This document shows positions 35,004 through 45,788 of a DNA stretch of 64,000 nt, one piece after another. A program made the translations under genes and the position numbers. Positions within the stretch are counted from its first letter, which is position 1. Every line of letters begins with the position of its first letter. This DNA comes from Agrypnia vestita (taxonomy: Eukaryota > Arthropoda > Insecta > Trichoptera > Phryganeidae), in contig JADDOH010000306.1 in NCBI GenBank assembly GCA_016648135.1, positions 62,001 through 126,000 of the forward strand. Direction: 5' to 3'. The notes under the pieces are model-generated. The model searched no databases. It was given only the letters and a program-made list of their open reading frames with translations, and was not told where the DNA came from.

Positions 35004-35427
35004 CGAGGGCAATACCTGCTTCCAATGAACCTACTTTCCAAGCTTTCAAAAACAATTTAATTTGGTAGCAGAAGATACCTACCAATTATTCCGTGTAAAT
35101 TTTAAAATATTTTTTCCTGTTATTATTGAAGGGCTCTCTCCAAATAATTATGGTGGTATATGGTGTCACATCTTATTTTAATTGAATGCCTTGTAAAATT
35201 ATATTTACATTTTTTTACTTTGTACCAACATTTTGTATCTTAATTCATACAATAATTTTGTCTTTAAAACATGCCGATTCCTAAAGAATAAGTATTTACT
35301 TATTTATAGCCGACACCCATGAAATAGTAATAACGACTTTTATCAAAATATTTTAACTTTATTTCTATATTTCAGCAATTAATGGTACTATTTTAAACCC
35401 TGGCAATTGTGCTAGGCGGAACTTGAA

Positions 35428-35724
35428 ATGGTTCACGTCTTTGCTAAGTCCTATATGTACTGTATTTTTGACTGGTCACGCAGGCTCGACGGTAGCAACA
35501 TCGCTAAGTTGCGGCCGCTTCGGGTTCGCTGGCCCGGGGTTCAAGCCCATCTCTGGACGTTTAATTTCGTTTTTTTAGCCGTGAATTCGAACGAAATTAC
35601 GGACGTTACACTAAGTTACAAACAGACGAACGGACGGACAGATGGACAGACAACAAAATTATTATGTTTCATTGTAATACATTTGTATTTTCAGTTTTAT
35701 TTTATAGATCATATTGTATTTTAG
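35428..35724 (+). mobile_element. SINE family 2, copy A
   Basis: The Pol III B-box-like word GGGGTTCAAGCCC at about 35538-35550 follows a GC-rich head (ACGCAGGCTCGACGGTAGC). The body has GTTTAATTTCGTTTTTTTAGC, AACGAAATTACGGACGTTAC and a GACGGACAGATGGACAGACA tract ending AACAAAATTATTATG. The same tail ends copies at 36255-36503 (minus) and 43470-43620. The variable (GACA/GACG)n tract is typical of a SINE tail. An open frame through the head is incidental. Confidence 0.75.
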
Positions 35725-36254
35725 ATCGCTTCTCACGCCATATAGCGTGTTCAGGTTTAATATGATTTTCTTAGTACGATGTCGCAGATCCAACAATTAG
35801 CCGCGTATCCATGAGACATTCACCCCTCTCTCGGGTGCTAACGGTCTCCCATCAAAATTCCTCGACCTCTCCTTACCTCTGGAATTAACAATTCAAATTT
35901 CCGCAACACTTTTAAGCAATTAACGTTGGTTCTTCCTCGAAGCTCACATAATTTTTACACCGCGCTCGCTTGCTTCAGAATGACCGCATTTCACTTAAAA
36001 TGTAGCATTTCTTCAACCTACAGTCGTACGGCGATATGACACTGCGATGTCGTGAAAAAGCATGGGAATGCACCGGATTGCATGTGAGAACCGGGGCATA
36101 TGAAATAGATGTTTTGTAAAACTACTGAATTGCCTACACTACATATATAAACAAAATATTTTACTCCTAGCTGGGTACGTGTTGGATTGTACCGTCGCAA
36201 TCGTATTTTTATTATTTATATTTGGAAAAGAAAATCTTATAATTGACATCTCAA

Positions 36255-36503
36255 TTATAATAATTTCATTATCTGTCCGTCCGTCCATCTGTCTGTCCTC
36301 GTAACTTCGTGTAACGTCCGTATTTCGTTGGAATTTACGTTAAAAAAAACGAAATTAAACGGCTGGAGATTGGGTTTGAACCCCTGATGAGAAAACTCGC
36401 GGAGGCGCACGGAAATTGCCACCATCGTATGTGCAGGGGGACCCTTCCAAAATATACTACATAATATAGAACTTAGCAAAGACGCGAACAATACATTATA
36501 CAC
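36255..36503 (-). mobile_element. SINE family 2, copy B
   Basis: Reverse-oriented copy in the right arm of the 1.67-kb inverted structure. On the minus strand it has the CGTCTTTGCTAAGTTCTATA flank, the B-box-like GGGGTTCAAACCC, GTTTAATTTCG, ACGGACGTTACACGAAGTTAC and the GACAGATGGACGGACGGACA tail. It differs from copy A by many substitutions. Confidence 0.75.
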
Positions 36504-36582
36504 CGCACAATATATTTTTTTTTACTATATTTTCTCTATACACTAAGTGCTTATAAACATTTTCTCCGCAGTCGATGGCATC

Positions 36583-36653
36583 TCTTGCGTGGTTTAGTGG
36601 TAGGATATCCGACTCCCACTCGGGGGATCCGGGTTCGATTCCCGGTACCGGAA
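36583..36653 (+). tRNA. tRNA-Gly(CCC)-like gene, possibly pseudogene
   Basis: The A box lies in GTGGTTTAGTGGTAGG and the B box is a perfect GGTTCGATTCC. The T-stem CCGGG/CCCGG is perfect. The anticodon stem TCCGA/TCGGG closes a loop CTCCCAC, giving anticodon CCC (Gly). The variable loop is 4 nt. A run of seven T at 36654-36660 follows directly as a Pol III terminator. Against function, the acceptor arms TCTTGCG and TACCGGA have at least two mismatches (positions 4-69 and 6-67), and no Gly tRNA usually starts with T. Transcription by Pol III is plausible, but charging as tRNA is doubtful. It may be a SINE head. Confidence 0.6.
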
Positions 36654-36999
36654 TTTTTTTCCCATTTTATTTTGATGTCGATTTTATTTACAATATTCAT
36701 CATTTAATTATGTTGTCGCGTTAGTTTTACGCACGCACAATCGCTAGGGTTTAAAATAGTAGGAGCCATTAACTGCCAGGGAAATATAGAAAAAATATTC
36801 AAATATTTTGATAAAAATCGTTATTACTATTTCATGGTTGTCAGCTATAAATAAGTACATGAATACTTATTTTCTTTACAAACCGACATGTAAAATTACA
36901 GTCATTTTTGACGGGTTACATCTAGTTTATGATAAAAAATAGTAAACTATGTCAATTATGAACTTTCACTGATGAAGTGTAACAGTATAAGTTAATTTT

Positions 37000-38425
37000 T
37001 GCTGAGGAGGATGGAGTGGGACGCAGGACTAAGATACAGGAACGAAGGATGGGGTATAATATGAGAACATAAATTGAATGAACTAGTTTTGGATCCCGTT
37101 TTGAAATTATTTTTCATTTTATGTATCGAATAGTCTAATTAAAAATATGAATCTGGTTGTAATTTAGGTTAGATGAATTTGAGGATCTGTAGATGAATTA
37201 GTTTTGTTTAGAGTTGGTCCTACAAAAAAGGAGATGGAATAAAATACATACATTGTCTAATCTGTCCACTTTACACACACTAATATAGCTATTTGTATTT
37301 ACTATAAATAAATATTCCTAAAAGCGATATGTAATACAGTACAACTCCATATCTATCAAACTAGTAGATATATAATATACACGGATTGTATTTATTAATA
37401 TTTTACTATAAAATATATTTATTCTATAAAATCCTATAAAATATATATATTCTAGGTAGGTATATATGCTTCTAAGAATTTTCCGAAACCGTGTATCATT
37501 ATTTAATATACTGGTGTTTATTATTACATGCTTTTGGGACAGGCTGCAATGTACAAGAAGCCAAATGAATCCTTAAATGAAAACTAGTAAACATTTGATT
37601 TATACATGCAAGAACAAAATAATGTGATGCTCATATATATGTATATATTATATAATGAAACATGTTTTAGACATGTTTTCTTTCACACAGAACAGAAAAT
37701 TCAAAATAAGAGTGTAATAATAATAATAATAATATTTGGATAATTTATATAGCGCCGTTTTCGCGAATACCCACCTCAAGGCTGTAATATTTTAACGATG
37801 ATTGTCGAGACAAACAATAATATTATTTTCAGCTTTTAAATTCTAAGAAATTCAATAAAAATACAAAGGGTCACTGAAATTGGAGGCCTTTTGTTATAGG
37901 AAGAAACAATTGTTATGGAACGTGGACCTTGGAATTTTGATTACCAGGTAGTAAGATAAAAATATTCAATATTGAGCTGTTAAGCCTTCCGGCTGGTGAA
38001 ATATTAATTTTTCGAAGCGCTTGATACTTCCCTAGATTCTGTAAGACGGGCTCAGCTTTTAATCGTACTAAAAATCGTCATGCTCATTTTTTACAAACTA
38101 ATTTCTATGTCTATAAATAACAGCCTATGATTTTAAATTTTTATTTAATTTAATTTTAATTTTTTGTCGTAACTGATAAAAAATACCTATATTATTCCAA
38201 CCAGAAAGGTCCTCAGTCTTTTCCGATTGTTTTATTATTTTATTTTTAATTGTACATTATGCTTATATTTCAGTATGGAGGAACAAAAACAAAACAAAAA
38301 AATATCTTAATAAATTATATAAATGTGTGTGCCGCTAATGATGGAAAACACATTGAAAATATCACTAATGAAATTGAAAAGTTTATCACAAATATTCACA
38401 TTAGCCGCCGAATACCAAAATATAT
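37000..38425. other. AT-rich DNA, no gene seen
   Basis: A (TAA)n run lies near 37715-37735. No frame or RNA can be supported. The sequence is rich in TATATA and TTTATT words. Confidence 0.45.
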
Positions 38426-38429
38426 AGAC

Positions 38430-38815
38430 ACTAGCTGTGCCCGCGCGGCTTCGCACGCGTAGATTTTTAGTACACTGTTTGGATCGTCATAGAATTTTCG
38501 CGAACCTTCTAGAACATTCTCCATCCAGAACTTTCTAGAGCAGGGTTTTCCGGAACCTTCTAGACTCACCGACACAGTCGGCGTGCCTATTTTGAAACAA
38601 TCTGAAGCATTCGCGGCCTTTCCATAACAAAATAATGCGCTAGAAAGCACATTTTCGTCACCCACTCCCTCCCACGCACAGCCACCCCCACCAAACTCAC
38701 AAATTTTCGATGTGACACCAAGGGCTATCCGCCACCACAACCACCGGTGGGTGGTTGTGGCTGGTTGTGGAGAAAACTTGGCGGATAGGGAAACACGGGT
38801 TTCTTTTTATATATA
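38430..38815 (+). mobile_element. Interspersed repeat with heat-shock-like elements
   Basis: It begins CTAGCTGTGCCCGCGCGGCTTCGCACGCGTAGATTTT, a 5' word that I know to be very common as an interspersed repeat end in insect genomes, and ends near GGGAAACACGGGTTTCTTTTTATATATATAT. Between them lie clustered HSE motifs (38501-38565), a C-rich segment, and an inverted pair ATCCGCCA/TGGCGGAT at about 38727-38788 enclosing a CCACAACCACC/GGTGGTTGTGG dyad. The minus-strand 114-codon frame at 38396-38740 is not convincing. Confidence 0.65.
38501..38565. promoter_or_regulatory. Cluster of heat-shock elements (HSEs)
   Basis: CGAACCTTCTAGAACATTCT at 38501-38520 has four perfectly phased 5-bp HSF units (nGAAn and nTTCn alternating). 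A second group GAACTTTCTAGA starts at 38528, and a third GGAACCTTCTAGA at 38552-38564. HSF trimers bind three or more such units. No TATA box or heat-shock gene follows, so the sites belong to the repeat rather than to a gene promoter. Confidence 0.6.
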
Positions 38816-39712
38816 TATTGATAATGTAACGGTCTGGTTCTGTAAAATAAGTTTTATGGACTTGCATGTTGGCTTTCAAGTACAAAAATGTTTTTATATT
38901 CGAAAAATAATTTTCCGATTGTCTGAATTTCTAAAGATATCATTGTTTCGCAATATACGTGTCGGATATAATAACCCGACCTAACTCCAGCAAACCCGGT
39001 TCCGGTTAACGCGTCCTTGACGTAACTGACCATAAAATTGTAGGCTGTCATTTTGTCTAGTCTGATTGCATATTTTTACACTTTTACACAGCCTGCTTTT
39101 CGTCCAACAGTCGCTCGCTCCAATGCCTACAATAAGAATCGAGCGTGGTTTTCGTATGGGTTTCACCCAACTTGGCCTATAAAAGGTTTCACTGTTCATT
39201 CGCAACTTCAACATGTCTGCGCACACAGGCGGTGCAACACAAAAGTATTTCTATTGTAACAATTAAATAATTCATTTTGCATTAATTTTATTAGAATGAG
39301 ATTACTTGCTATATGCGGAATTAATTATTTATATAATTTAAGTGAACCAAAATTTCTCGTAGAAAATTAAGAAACATTTCAATAGAGTTATCGTATTTAG
39401 TGAGAATTTACTAGCTTTGCAATATTTTTAAATATAATTTAACTGTTATAATATACGAGTATATGTAAATATACAATATTTAAAATTAATCAAATTTATA
39501 AAATAAAATAAAACATTTCTGATGAAACCAGCTGATTATGAATGAAACCGAAACACTGCTTGATAATGGGAAAATGTACCAAAAATCAAGCTTTTCTCGG
39601 TTAAAATCACTAATTTTATTTATTTATTTATTTATTTATTTACTTTACATCTATAAGTACATATTTTGCATTCTTCTATTGGCAATAATTGATTTTCTTA
39701 ATGATAATCTAA

Positions 39713-39857
39713 GGGCCTGTTGTTGATCAGAAGTAAGAGTAATAGTTAAGAAAAAGCATAGATTTTTGCATTCTCCACCAATCAAAACACCCGTTTTCGT
39801 AAAAATCTATGCTTTTTGCTTAACTCTTACTCTAACTTCTGATCAAACAACAGGCCC
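39713..39857. mobile_element. PIF/Harbinger-type MITE, 145 bp
   Basis: GGGCCTGTTGTTGATCAGAA at 39713 is mirrored by TTCTGATCAAACAACAGGCCC ending 39857. The arms pair over about 55 bp through AAGAGTAA and AAAAAGCATAGATTTTT. Both ends are bounded by TAA (39710-39712 and 39858-39860), the 3-bp target duplication of PIF/Harbinger elements, and the GGGCC terminus fits that superfamily. The near-perfect hairpin points to a young insertion. Confidence 0.9.
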
Positions 39858-39949
39858 TAAGATATTTATTATTGTGAAGATAATTTGTGGAGCGTATTTT
39901 TAAACAGTTTAAGTTCATATTTAAGGATTGTAAGAAAATATTGTATATA

Positions 39950-40045
39950 AAACGGATATTTTATACGAACAGTACGGACGTGTAAAGATTCGGTTCTCAA
40001 CGTTTCGCTGGAGTCGTTACAGCTTTATCATACGGTTCGTTTAGA
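39950..40045 (-). mobile_element. Penelope-like end with hammerhead-like core
   Basis: On the minus strand AUGAUAA, stem AGCUG/CCAGC, GAAAC, GUUGAG (39999-40031) is followed by AACCGAATCTTTACACGTCCGTACTGTTCGTATAAAATATCCG. The same order and flanking ACGAACNGTA...TATAAAATAT word occurs at 50120-50200 (minus) and in part at 46560-46745. The first core segment is mutated (AUGAUAA for CUGAUGA). Confidence 0.55.
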
Positions 40046-40059
40046 AACTTCTTCTTCTT

Positions 40060-40385
40060 CTTCTTATACCGTTAGTCCCATTTACTTGTTTGTCCACGTT
40101 TACGTTTCGTCGTTGGCAGGTTTAGGATAAGCTTCGCCGTATTCTTCTAAGCGCCTATGGACGAGACCATTCCATCGCAGGCGTTTCTCTTTAGTTTTAT
40201 CTTTAATTGGAGTGATTTTAAAGCTACCTCATTACGAGCTTTGTCCAATAGTGTGACACCCGCCGACCAGCGTAACATGCGCATCACTGTTGTATGAAGT
40301 TTATCAACGTGCTATTTGCTTTCGCCCAGCATTCTGACCCGTATAAAATAGCAGGTCTAATAATGGCCATTTTACAAGAAATAAA
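40060..40385 (-). pseudogene. Non-LTR reverse transcriptase relic
   Basis: Minus-strand translation near 40375-40325 gives CKMAIIRPAILYGSECWAKA, the conserved 'RPAxLYGSECW' thumb-region word of RTE- and R1-like LINE reverse transcriptases. Just downstream another frame gives MRMLRWSAGVTLLDK, matching the 'RMLRWxxGVTxxDK' word that follows it in these enzymes. Frameshifts and stops separate the pieces. The relic then decays towards the (AAG)n tract at 40052-40066. No catalytic F/Y-A-D-D is present in the window. The element is 5'-truncated and inactive. Confidence 0.8.
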
Positions 40386-40937
40386 TTGTGGCTATGTAGT
40401 TTTATGGCCAGTTGCCACCTGACGCCAAGGCCATCCTCCTTAGGACTTATGAGCGCTGCCGTTGGACCCCTAGTAGGATATCTTCCGCCACCAACTATTT
40501 TACACCACCGTGCCTAGCAATGCAACTATCCGTTTTATTTCAGTATCTAAATATGTCAAATGACCGTAATCTTTTAGTCTAAGTTAAGTTATAAAAATGA
40601 ATCAATATGTTATAACCCCGGAACAATAATTCGATAACGATCTCTAAGCACGTTTCTAATAAGCGCGTTTATTATTACCCATTGCTTGTTAGATTGTTTT
40701 TTTGATTATAATGCAGATAATGATAATAAATTATATTTAAAAATTTTGTTTTTCTGTACCGAATGTCCATACCTATTCCCGAAATTTGTTAATTTTCTAT
40801 ATTATTATACTCTGTATCGAGATATTTTTTTTCGAAATATTGTCATTAAATAATTATTAAAAATAAAAAAATTAAACTCAAAAAAAATATAAAAAACTTT
40901 GTGTAAAAGAATTATGTGATTTGATTACCACATAATA

Positions 40938-41453
40938 CAGTGAAACCCCGTTAATTCGAAATTCATTATCATTTGAAAATTTTCGAACCCACATGTCCCA
41001 AAATGTTAATTTCATAGTACATTAACCCCGATAATTCGAAAACCTCGGTAATGTGTGATTCGAAATATTTTTTAGCCCCTTGCGCCATAAATCAATACAT
41101 TTTAATTCTCATATTTCGATTTTTTTTTTAAATTTGACCATGTCGAAAAAATATTTCGATTTTTTCGCAAGTGAAAACAACAAATATGTCAATCTCGGGC
41201 AATTTAGGAATAATAAATTTCGCGATCTTTGTATTACCATAATAAATATTGCGATTTCGGATTTCTTGAAATATGCAAAAACACAGACGTTTTTCACAAA
41301 ATTAATGGCCTTTTCATGAGTTTTACGATTTTTGGGAAATTTGGCAATTGCATCGTTTTTTTTATACCTTGAATTTCGAGGAACCGGGGTTCCGCATATT
41401 TGGAAATGTTTTTTTTTAAGTCAGTTAAATTTCAAATTAACTAGGTTCTACTA
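40938..41453. mobile_element. pogo/Tigger-type nonautonomous element, 516 bp
   Basis: CAGTGAAACCCCGTTAATTC at the left and the reverse complement of TAGTAGAACCTAGTTAATTT at the right are diverged copies of a CAGTRGAACCTCGTTAATTCGA-type end used by pogo/Tigger elements. TA flanks both ends (40936-40937 and 41454-41455), the expected Tc1/mariner target duplication. An internal ATTCGAAAACCTCGGTAA (41035 on) repeats the end sequence and is close to a CENP-B box pattern. A 79-codon frame inside is not a transposase. Confidence 0.85.
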
Positions 41454-41689
41454 TATATCTATTTTAGTACCTACAGCTTATTTCAACGTGCTGACTAGGT
41501 ATTAGTATGTTCCATGGCGACTAGACCATGTAGAGCTAACTATAGAATAATTGAAAACTATAGAATAATTGAATACACCTTTGTTGAAACATTCCGCGCT
41601 GTAAATTTGTTATAAATTCGAGTTCATTTTCAGTGAAATTCCGTTGACCGTGAACCGCAGATTTCAATGTCAGATCAGACTGATATTGA

Positions 41690-41960
41690 AAGCGGGCTAC
41701 TTTTTTAATGTACCTCACACAACCGGCCATTGGTCGGTCGCGGGTCTAGCTCCAGTCACGTGGTTTTCATTATTGCGTAACAATTATAATATCATAATAT
41801 AGTAATGCGCCGAAACTAGGCCGGCTGATTGGCGGCGATAGTGAAGGCGGCTCGTTCGGCTGACCGCCGGGCATAATGACTTCCCATCGTGAGCACAAAC
41901 TCAATAACTGAGGTGAAACTTTACCATTTAAAACTTACTGCAGACTTGTAACCTTCCGTG
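41690..41960. promoter_or_regulatory. GC- and CpG-rich island with CCAAT-like boxes
   Basis: The segment is much GC-richer than its surroundings and contains GCCATTGGTC, CTGATTGGCGGCG and several CGG words. The form could be a promoter, but no TATA box, initiator or exon can be defined and a GC-rich repeat scrap is equally possible. Confidence 0.25.
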
Positions 41961-41964
41961 GGCC

Positions 41965-42680
41965 GGTGGTGGAAACTCTGTTTTTCGATTTCTGGTATAA
42001 ATATTCAGGAATTATCTCTACGCTTCAACGACGGTGCAACACGGTATGTATTTTCAAGGAGAAGTCGAAAAATATGAAACCTCAGAAAACTGTTCTGAGT
42101 TTTCTATCATGCACGCAAAATTATTGCGTCCTGTTCGGTGATTTAATTGTACGGCAATATGTAGTGATTTTAAGTATTCAGAACCGTATTAGGGCGCTTG
42201 GGCAATATGGGCCCAGCAAGTGCAGTTCAGTACAAAACAGAAATAGGCCGTTTTAAGCTCGTATATGAACCAAATACAAATTTTATTTTCTTCTCTAAAT
42301 ACAAAAAAAATCGTTTTATTTTACGGCGCCAAAAGTAATTTTATTTTTTTTCGAATCGGTCCCATACCTAGTATAAAATTTAATATATGTATAAGTATGT
42401 AAAATAATATCATTTTGATTAATAATTTATGGAATAAAAATACACAATAAAGAATAAAGCCTTACATTTTGTTTTCTTTTGAAAAATCATATATGTATAT
42501 ATTAGTTTGTATGTTGGTACTTATTATGTAAATCATATTTAAAGAATTTGTGATATTTTTCCAATGGTATAAAACGATGCAATTTAATATTTGTTTAAAC
42601 AATAAGCTTGTTGTAGTTGTTTAATTGCTCGCCTAGTAATCCCTTGATGATTCCAGGACATCAAAAAGTTAATCGTTTTT
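41965..42680. other. No gene seen
   Basis: A 96-codon plus-strand frame (41966-42256) has mixed composition but no motif and no upstream ATG context of note. The rest is AT-rich. Confidence 0.4.
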
Positions 42681-42685
42681 CCAAG

Positions 42686-42780
42686 CACAAGCGTTTAGCT
42701 TAATTTGAAAATAGTAAGAATATTAATGCGTCACGTATTCCGTGTTCGCAACTCTGCTTCAAAAAAAAAACAATAAAAAT
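42686..42780 (+). mobile_element. SINE family 1, 5'-truncated copy
   Basis: CACAAGCGTTTAGCTTAATTTGAAAATAGTAAGAATATTAATGCGTCACGTATTCCGTG-like sequence matches 1569-1640 with few changes and ends in an A-rich tail at 42761-42780. The tRNA head is missing. Confidence 0.85.
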
Positions 42781-43469
42781 AGAATATTTAAAACATGGCA
42801 AAGAAGGATAGTTTTTGACGAGCCCGGCTTTATGTTTTTTCTAGAGCCCCACTAACCCTAATTGGTCTCAGGGGGTTATGCATATCTGATAAACAATAGA
42901 TAACAAAAGGTTGGATGCGAAGATAAAATAAGTAAACAGTGATCGCAAAATCCGATTGATTCGGAGGAGTAACAATTGCTCAAAGAGGTGTTCCCATTTG
43001 TGTCCCATTATATGAACGCTAATCAAGTGATGTACTTGGAATGACAAAATTTTGTTACGTAATTTGAAGTACACCAAATAAATAATAGTGTCAATTGTTT
43101 ACGGTCTGTTTTGTCGGTCTTTTGTATTACGAGATATTCGGAAAAACGGCTCAAAAACTCGACGATATTGTTATAGTTCTTATAACAATATAAGTTATAA
43201 GTTCTTTCCTTCTGGTCTAACTCTGACAGTGGTAAATGTAGGTATAAAAATACTAGCAGGAAGTAATCGGCTGTCGCGGATTGTTTGTTCTAAGCCCTGC
43301 GGGTAGTATATAAAGTAACCTTGCGGGCGATATAGTATGGCCGCGATCTGTTTCTTATTGAAACCTATTTTTGAATGTTTTTTGAAAAACAAATTTTCGG
43401 AAAAAAATCGAAAAAAAAAATTTCGAAAAAAAATTTAATGAAAAAATAAAAACGGTAAAAATTACTATA

Positions 43470-43620
43470 AAGAGGTGACGGACGTTACACGAAGTTACGG
43501 GTACAGACAGACAGACACACAGAAGGGCGGACGGACAGACAGACAACGAAATTATTATAATTGGGAATTTCATGTATTTTCATCGGTATTTGTAACCTGT
43601 GAAATTTCTCAATTATGGTC
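43470..43620 (+). mobile_element. SINE family 2, 3' end copy C
   Basis: GACGGACGTTACACGAAGTTACGGG at about 43479 is followed by a (GACA)n/(GACG)n tract and AACGAAATTATTATAATTGGGAATTTC, the family 2 tail. The upstream GAAAAAAAT-rich stretch 43380-43450 may be the degraded body. No head is visible. Confidence 0.8.
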
Positions 43621-43939
43621 AATTCTTCTTTACAGATCACTTTAATGAGTATACCCATACCCAGAACAGTAGTTTATCTCCGGCCTGTCGGCGAGTTATT
43701 AGCCTACTCTTGCATTGACGATTAGCTCGTAGCGTCTGAGATTCCAACGCATAAAGTAGACACGAAACCCGAAAATTTCCGTAATAAGTATACCTAGTTT
43801 CTGCGCTTAAATTGCAAGAACGCTGATTAACATCAACGTAGACTTTTAAAAACTCACTGTCTTTGTGATAATCATCACACCTTTTTAGTAAAGCACCACA
43901 AACATAAAAAAGGCATTTTTTTTCAGGAAGCGCATTGTT

Positions 43940-44480
43940 TTTCTAAAGCGGCGGCTGCGAGCGCGAATGGCACCGAAGGCACGGCCCTTACTGCCGCCGC
44001 CTTGTGCCCCCATATTCTATGTCAATGTGTGCGTCACAGTGCGCGCGTACACGGCGCCGAGCACGCACGCACACATTCTAATGGGTAGCGGCCAGTTTAT
44101 ATGAAGACGTATTAGTGTGCTGTGGTAGTAGTACTCGCAGTTGTGGTAGTGATTCTTTAAAATATCGAATCAACCGAGTAATGGATTTGCATCAGAAAGT
44201 TGGATTTTTGTCCCGACTCGCTGCCCCACATCCGCCCGCCCTTTCTCTCCAGCCAGCTGAGCAGCGCGCCAATAATTACCAGCAAACCGTGTTTATGCTC
44301 ATGCTCATGCACTTTCCACGCCAAAGTAAACGTTACACTCCGCATTTCTGGCTGCAGCGAAACTGTGTTCCCATCGAAAGTGAACCAAAGTGCGTAGTCC
44401 ATCAGCCGTGCCAATTCTCCACAGGCGATTTCAATTACCTGCTACGCCTAATCGAGACTTGCTTTCAGTTATTATGTGTC
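43940..44480. promoter_or_regulatory. GC- and CpG-rich region, candidate promoter or exon
   Basis: GCGGCGGCTGCGAGCGCG near 43950 and GCCGCCGCC near 43993 form an inverted pair, followed by CAGTGCGCGCGTACACGGCGCCGAGCACG-like sequence. Downstream lie long open frames on both strands: plus 44115-44510 (131 codons) and minus 44157-44414 (85 codons), with balanced composition. I recognise neither protein. Opposed open frames in GC-richer DNA are often chance. A 5' UTR exon with its promoter, or a GC-rich transposon, are the alternatives. Confidence 0.3.
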
Positions 44481-44783
44481 ATTCTTGGCTCTCGAATTTT
44501 CACCATATGATTATCAGTTTACTTGTGAATTTTATCCATTTTGATCCATGTTAACGTTAGAAAACGAGTTTCTACTTCTCAAAGATAAATTATTAGGTTT
44601 ATGCCGTTTTTTTTTTAATTTGGTGTTTAATTGGCATTTTTATAATATATTTCAATAGGGTTAGGAAATCAAAATACGCGTCGAAAACTATTAACAATTG
44701 AAAAAGTATTCAATTATCATTTTATAATAATTTTACTTATTTTCTTATATTTTTTGCATGTTATCAGAAGTAAAATATTAATT

Positions 44784-45110
44784 AAGATAAATTATATAAG
44801 TCTCACAGAGACGAAGTTAAACCATACATGTCTTTAGCACAGTTCATTCGAATATATGAATGAAACTGATTTAGAACACATAAAAAACAATTTAAAAAAT
44901 GATAATGTGTGGATATTGTTGCGGGCAGTTGTTGAACGTTGCATTGTGTAAAATAATCACTTAAGCCAGCTCATGCAGGTAACATCTCTTGGCCACCCTA
45001 TAAAGACATTCATACACGTTTTCCATGTAAATAGCTTCGTCTCTACGAGACTTCTATATTTTATCTTAATTGATAATTATCTCTCTGTGGACAAAATCCA
45101 GTAATTGTGT
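44784..45110. mobile_element. MITE family M, copy 1
   Basis: TAAGATAAATTATATAAGTCTCACAGAGACGAAG at 44784 is inverted at about 45032-45067 (CTTCGTCTCTACGAGACTTC, TTTTATCTTA). The interior and the right flank to 45110 (TGTGGACAAAATCCAGTAATTG) match 51975-52560 in reverse orientation, including CACACATTATC, AAGTGATTATTTTACACAAT and GATTTAGAACACATA words. It is noncoding. The frames at 45113-45536 lie outside the element and show no motif. Confidence 0.8.
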
Positions 45111-45788
45111 TCTCAGAACATACATATAAAAATATTATTAGAAGTAAAATAATGCCTACTTGTACTTGTGATTTTTCTCCGATTCTCATACACACTTTTA
45201 ACTTTCATAGGGCAGAAACGACAACAAAAAATTTTAAATCTCTTAATAATGTGTAATATATTATATTTATTTATATGTAAATTATATTGCAAAATAGAAA
45301 TCATACACTTGTACGCCACATTATGCTGTACCATTTCGAGAAAGGGTGGAAAACTACCTTGTTTTATTGTGATCTCAAAGATCTTTTCGGCGAAGGGACG
45401 ATGTGAAAAGGGGTTTGTTAGTTTCCAAGATGGTGACACAAGTTCAGGCGATAAGTTAGTAAAGGATCGAGCTTCGGATTTTGATGACCAGGCCCTGGTC
45501 ATCAGTTGTGAAAGAGGACGAAATTTGCACCACTAGGAAACTGAACACAGGACACTTCGCCCGCGGGATCGACCGTCTTAATTGACTTTGATGGTGACTA
45601 CACCCCTGAATGATAATAGGCATGATAACAGATTTTGAAATAACCTTCTATAATGTAGGTACACGTCTAGTATTACCGAAAATAACATTATTTCGGTAAT
45701 AAACTAAGTTTTTACGCAATTAATTGCATTTTCATCTACCTATTTTTAATTTCGTGCAAAAACGCCCACAGCTGTCATGGCGTCTACG

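Larger units (their letters stand above)
35267..36935. repeat. Large imperfect inverted structure, about 1.67 kb
   Basis: The left arm (35267-35724) has repeat B (CATGCCGATTCCTAAAGAATA, TATTTATAGCCGAC, ATGAAATAGTAATAACGAC), then CTATTTTAAACCCTGGCAATTGTGC, CGTCTTTGCTAAG and a SINE. The right arm has the same blocks in reverse order and orientation (36255-36503 SINE, then 36740-36900 repeat B). An extra segment of about 215 bp at 36505-36720, including the tRNA-Gly-like gene, sits within the right arm only. The arms have diverged by scattered substitutions, so the inversion is old. The central 530 bp hold no recognised feature. Confidence 0.75.

Noticed and set aside
34604..35028. Two opposed frames of about 100 codons
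   Set aside because: They are produced by the two arms of the foldback element and mirror each other.
45113..45536. Opposed frames of 129 and 122 codons
   Set aside because: No motif and no splice context. Opposed long frames in the same DNA suggest chance. The right part is mildly protein-like but could not be assigned.
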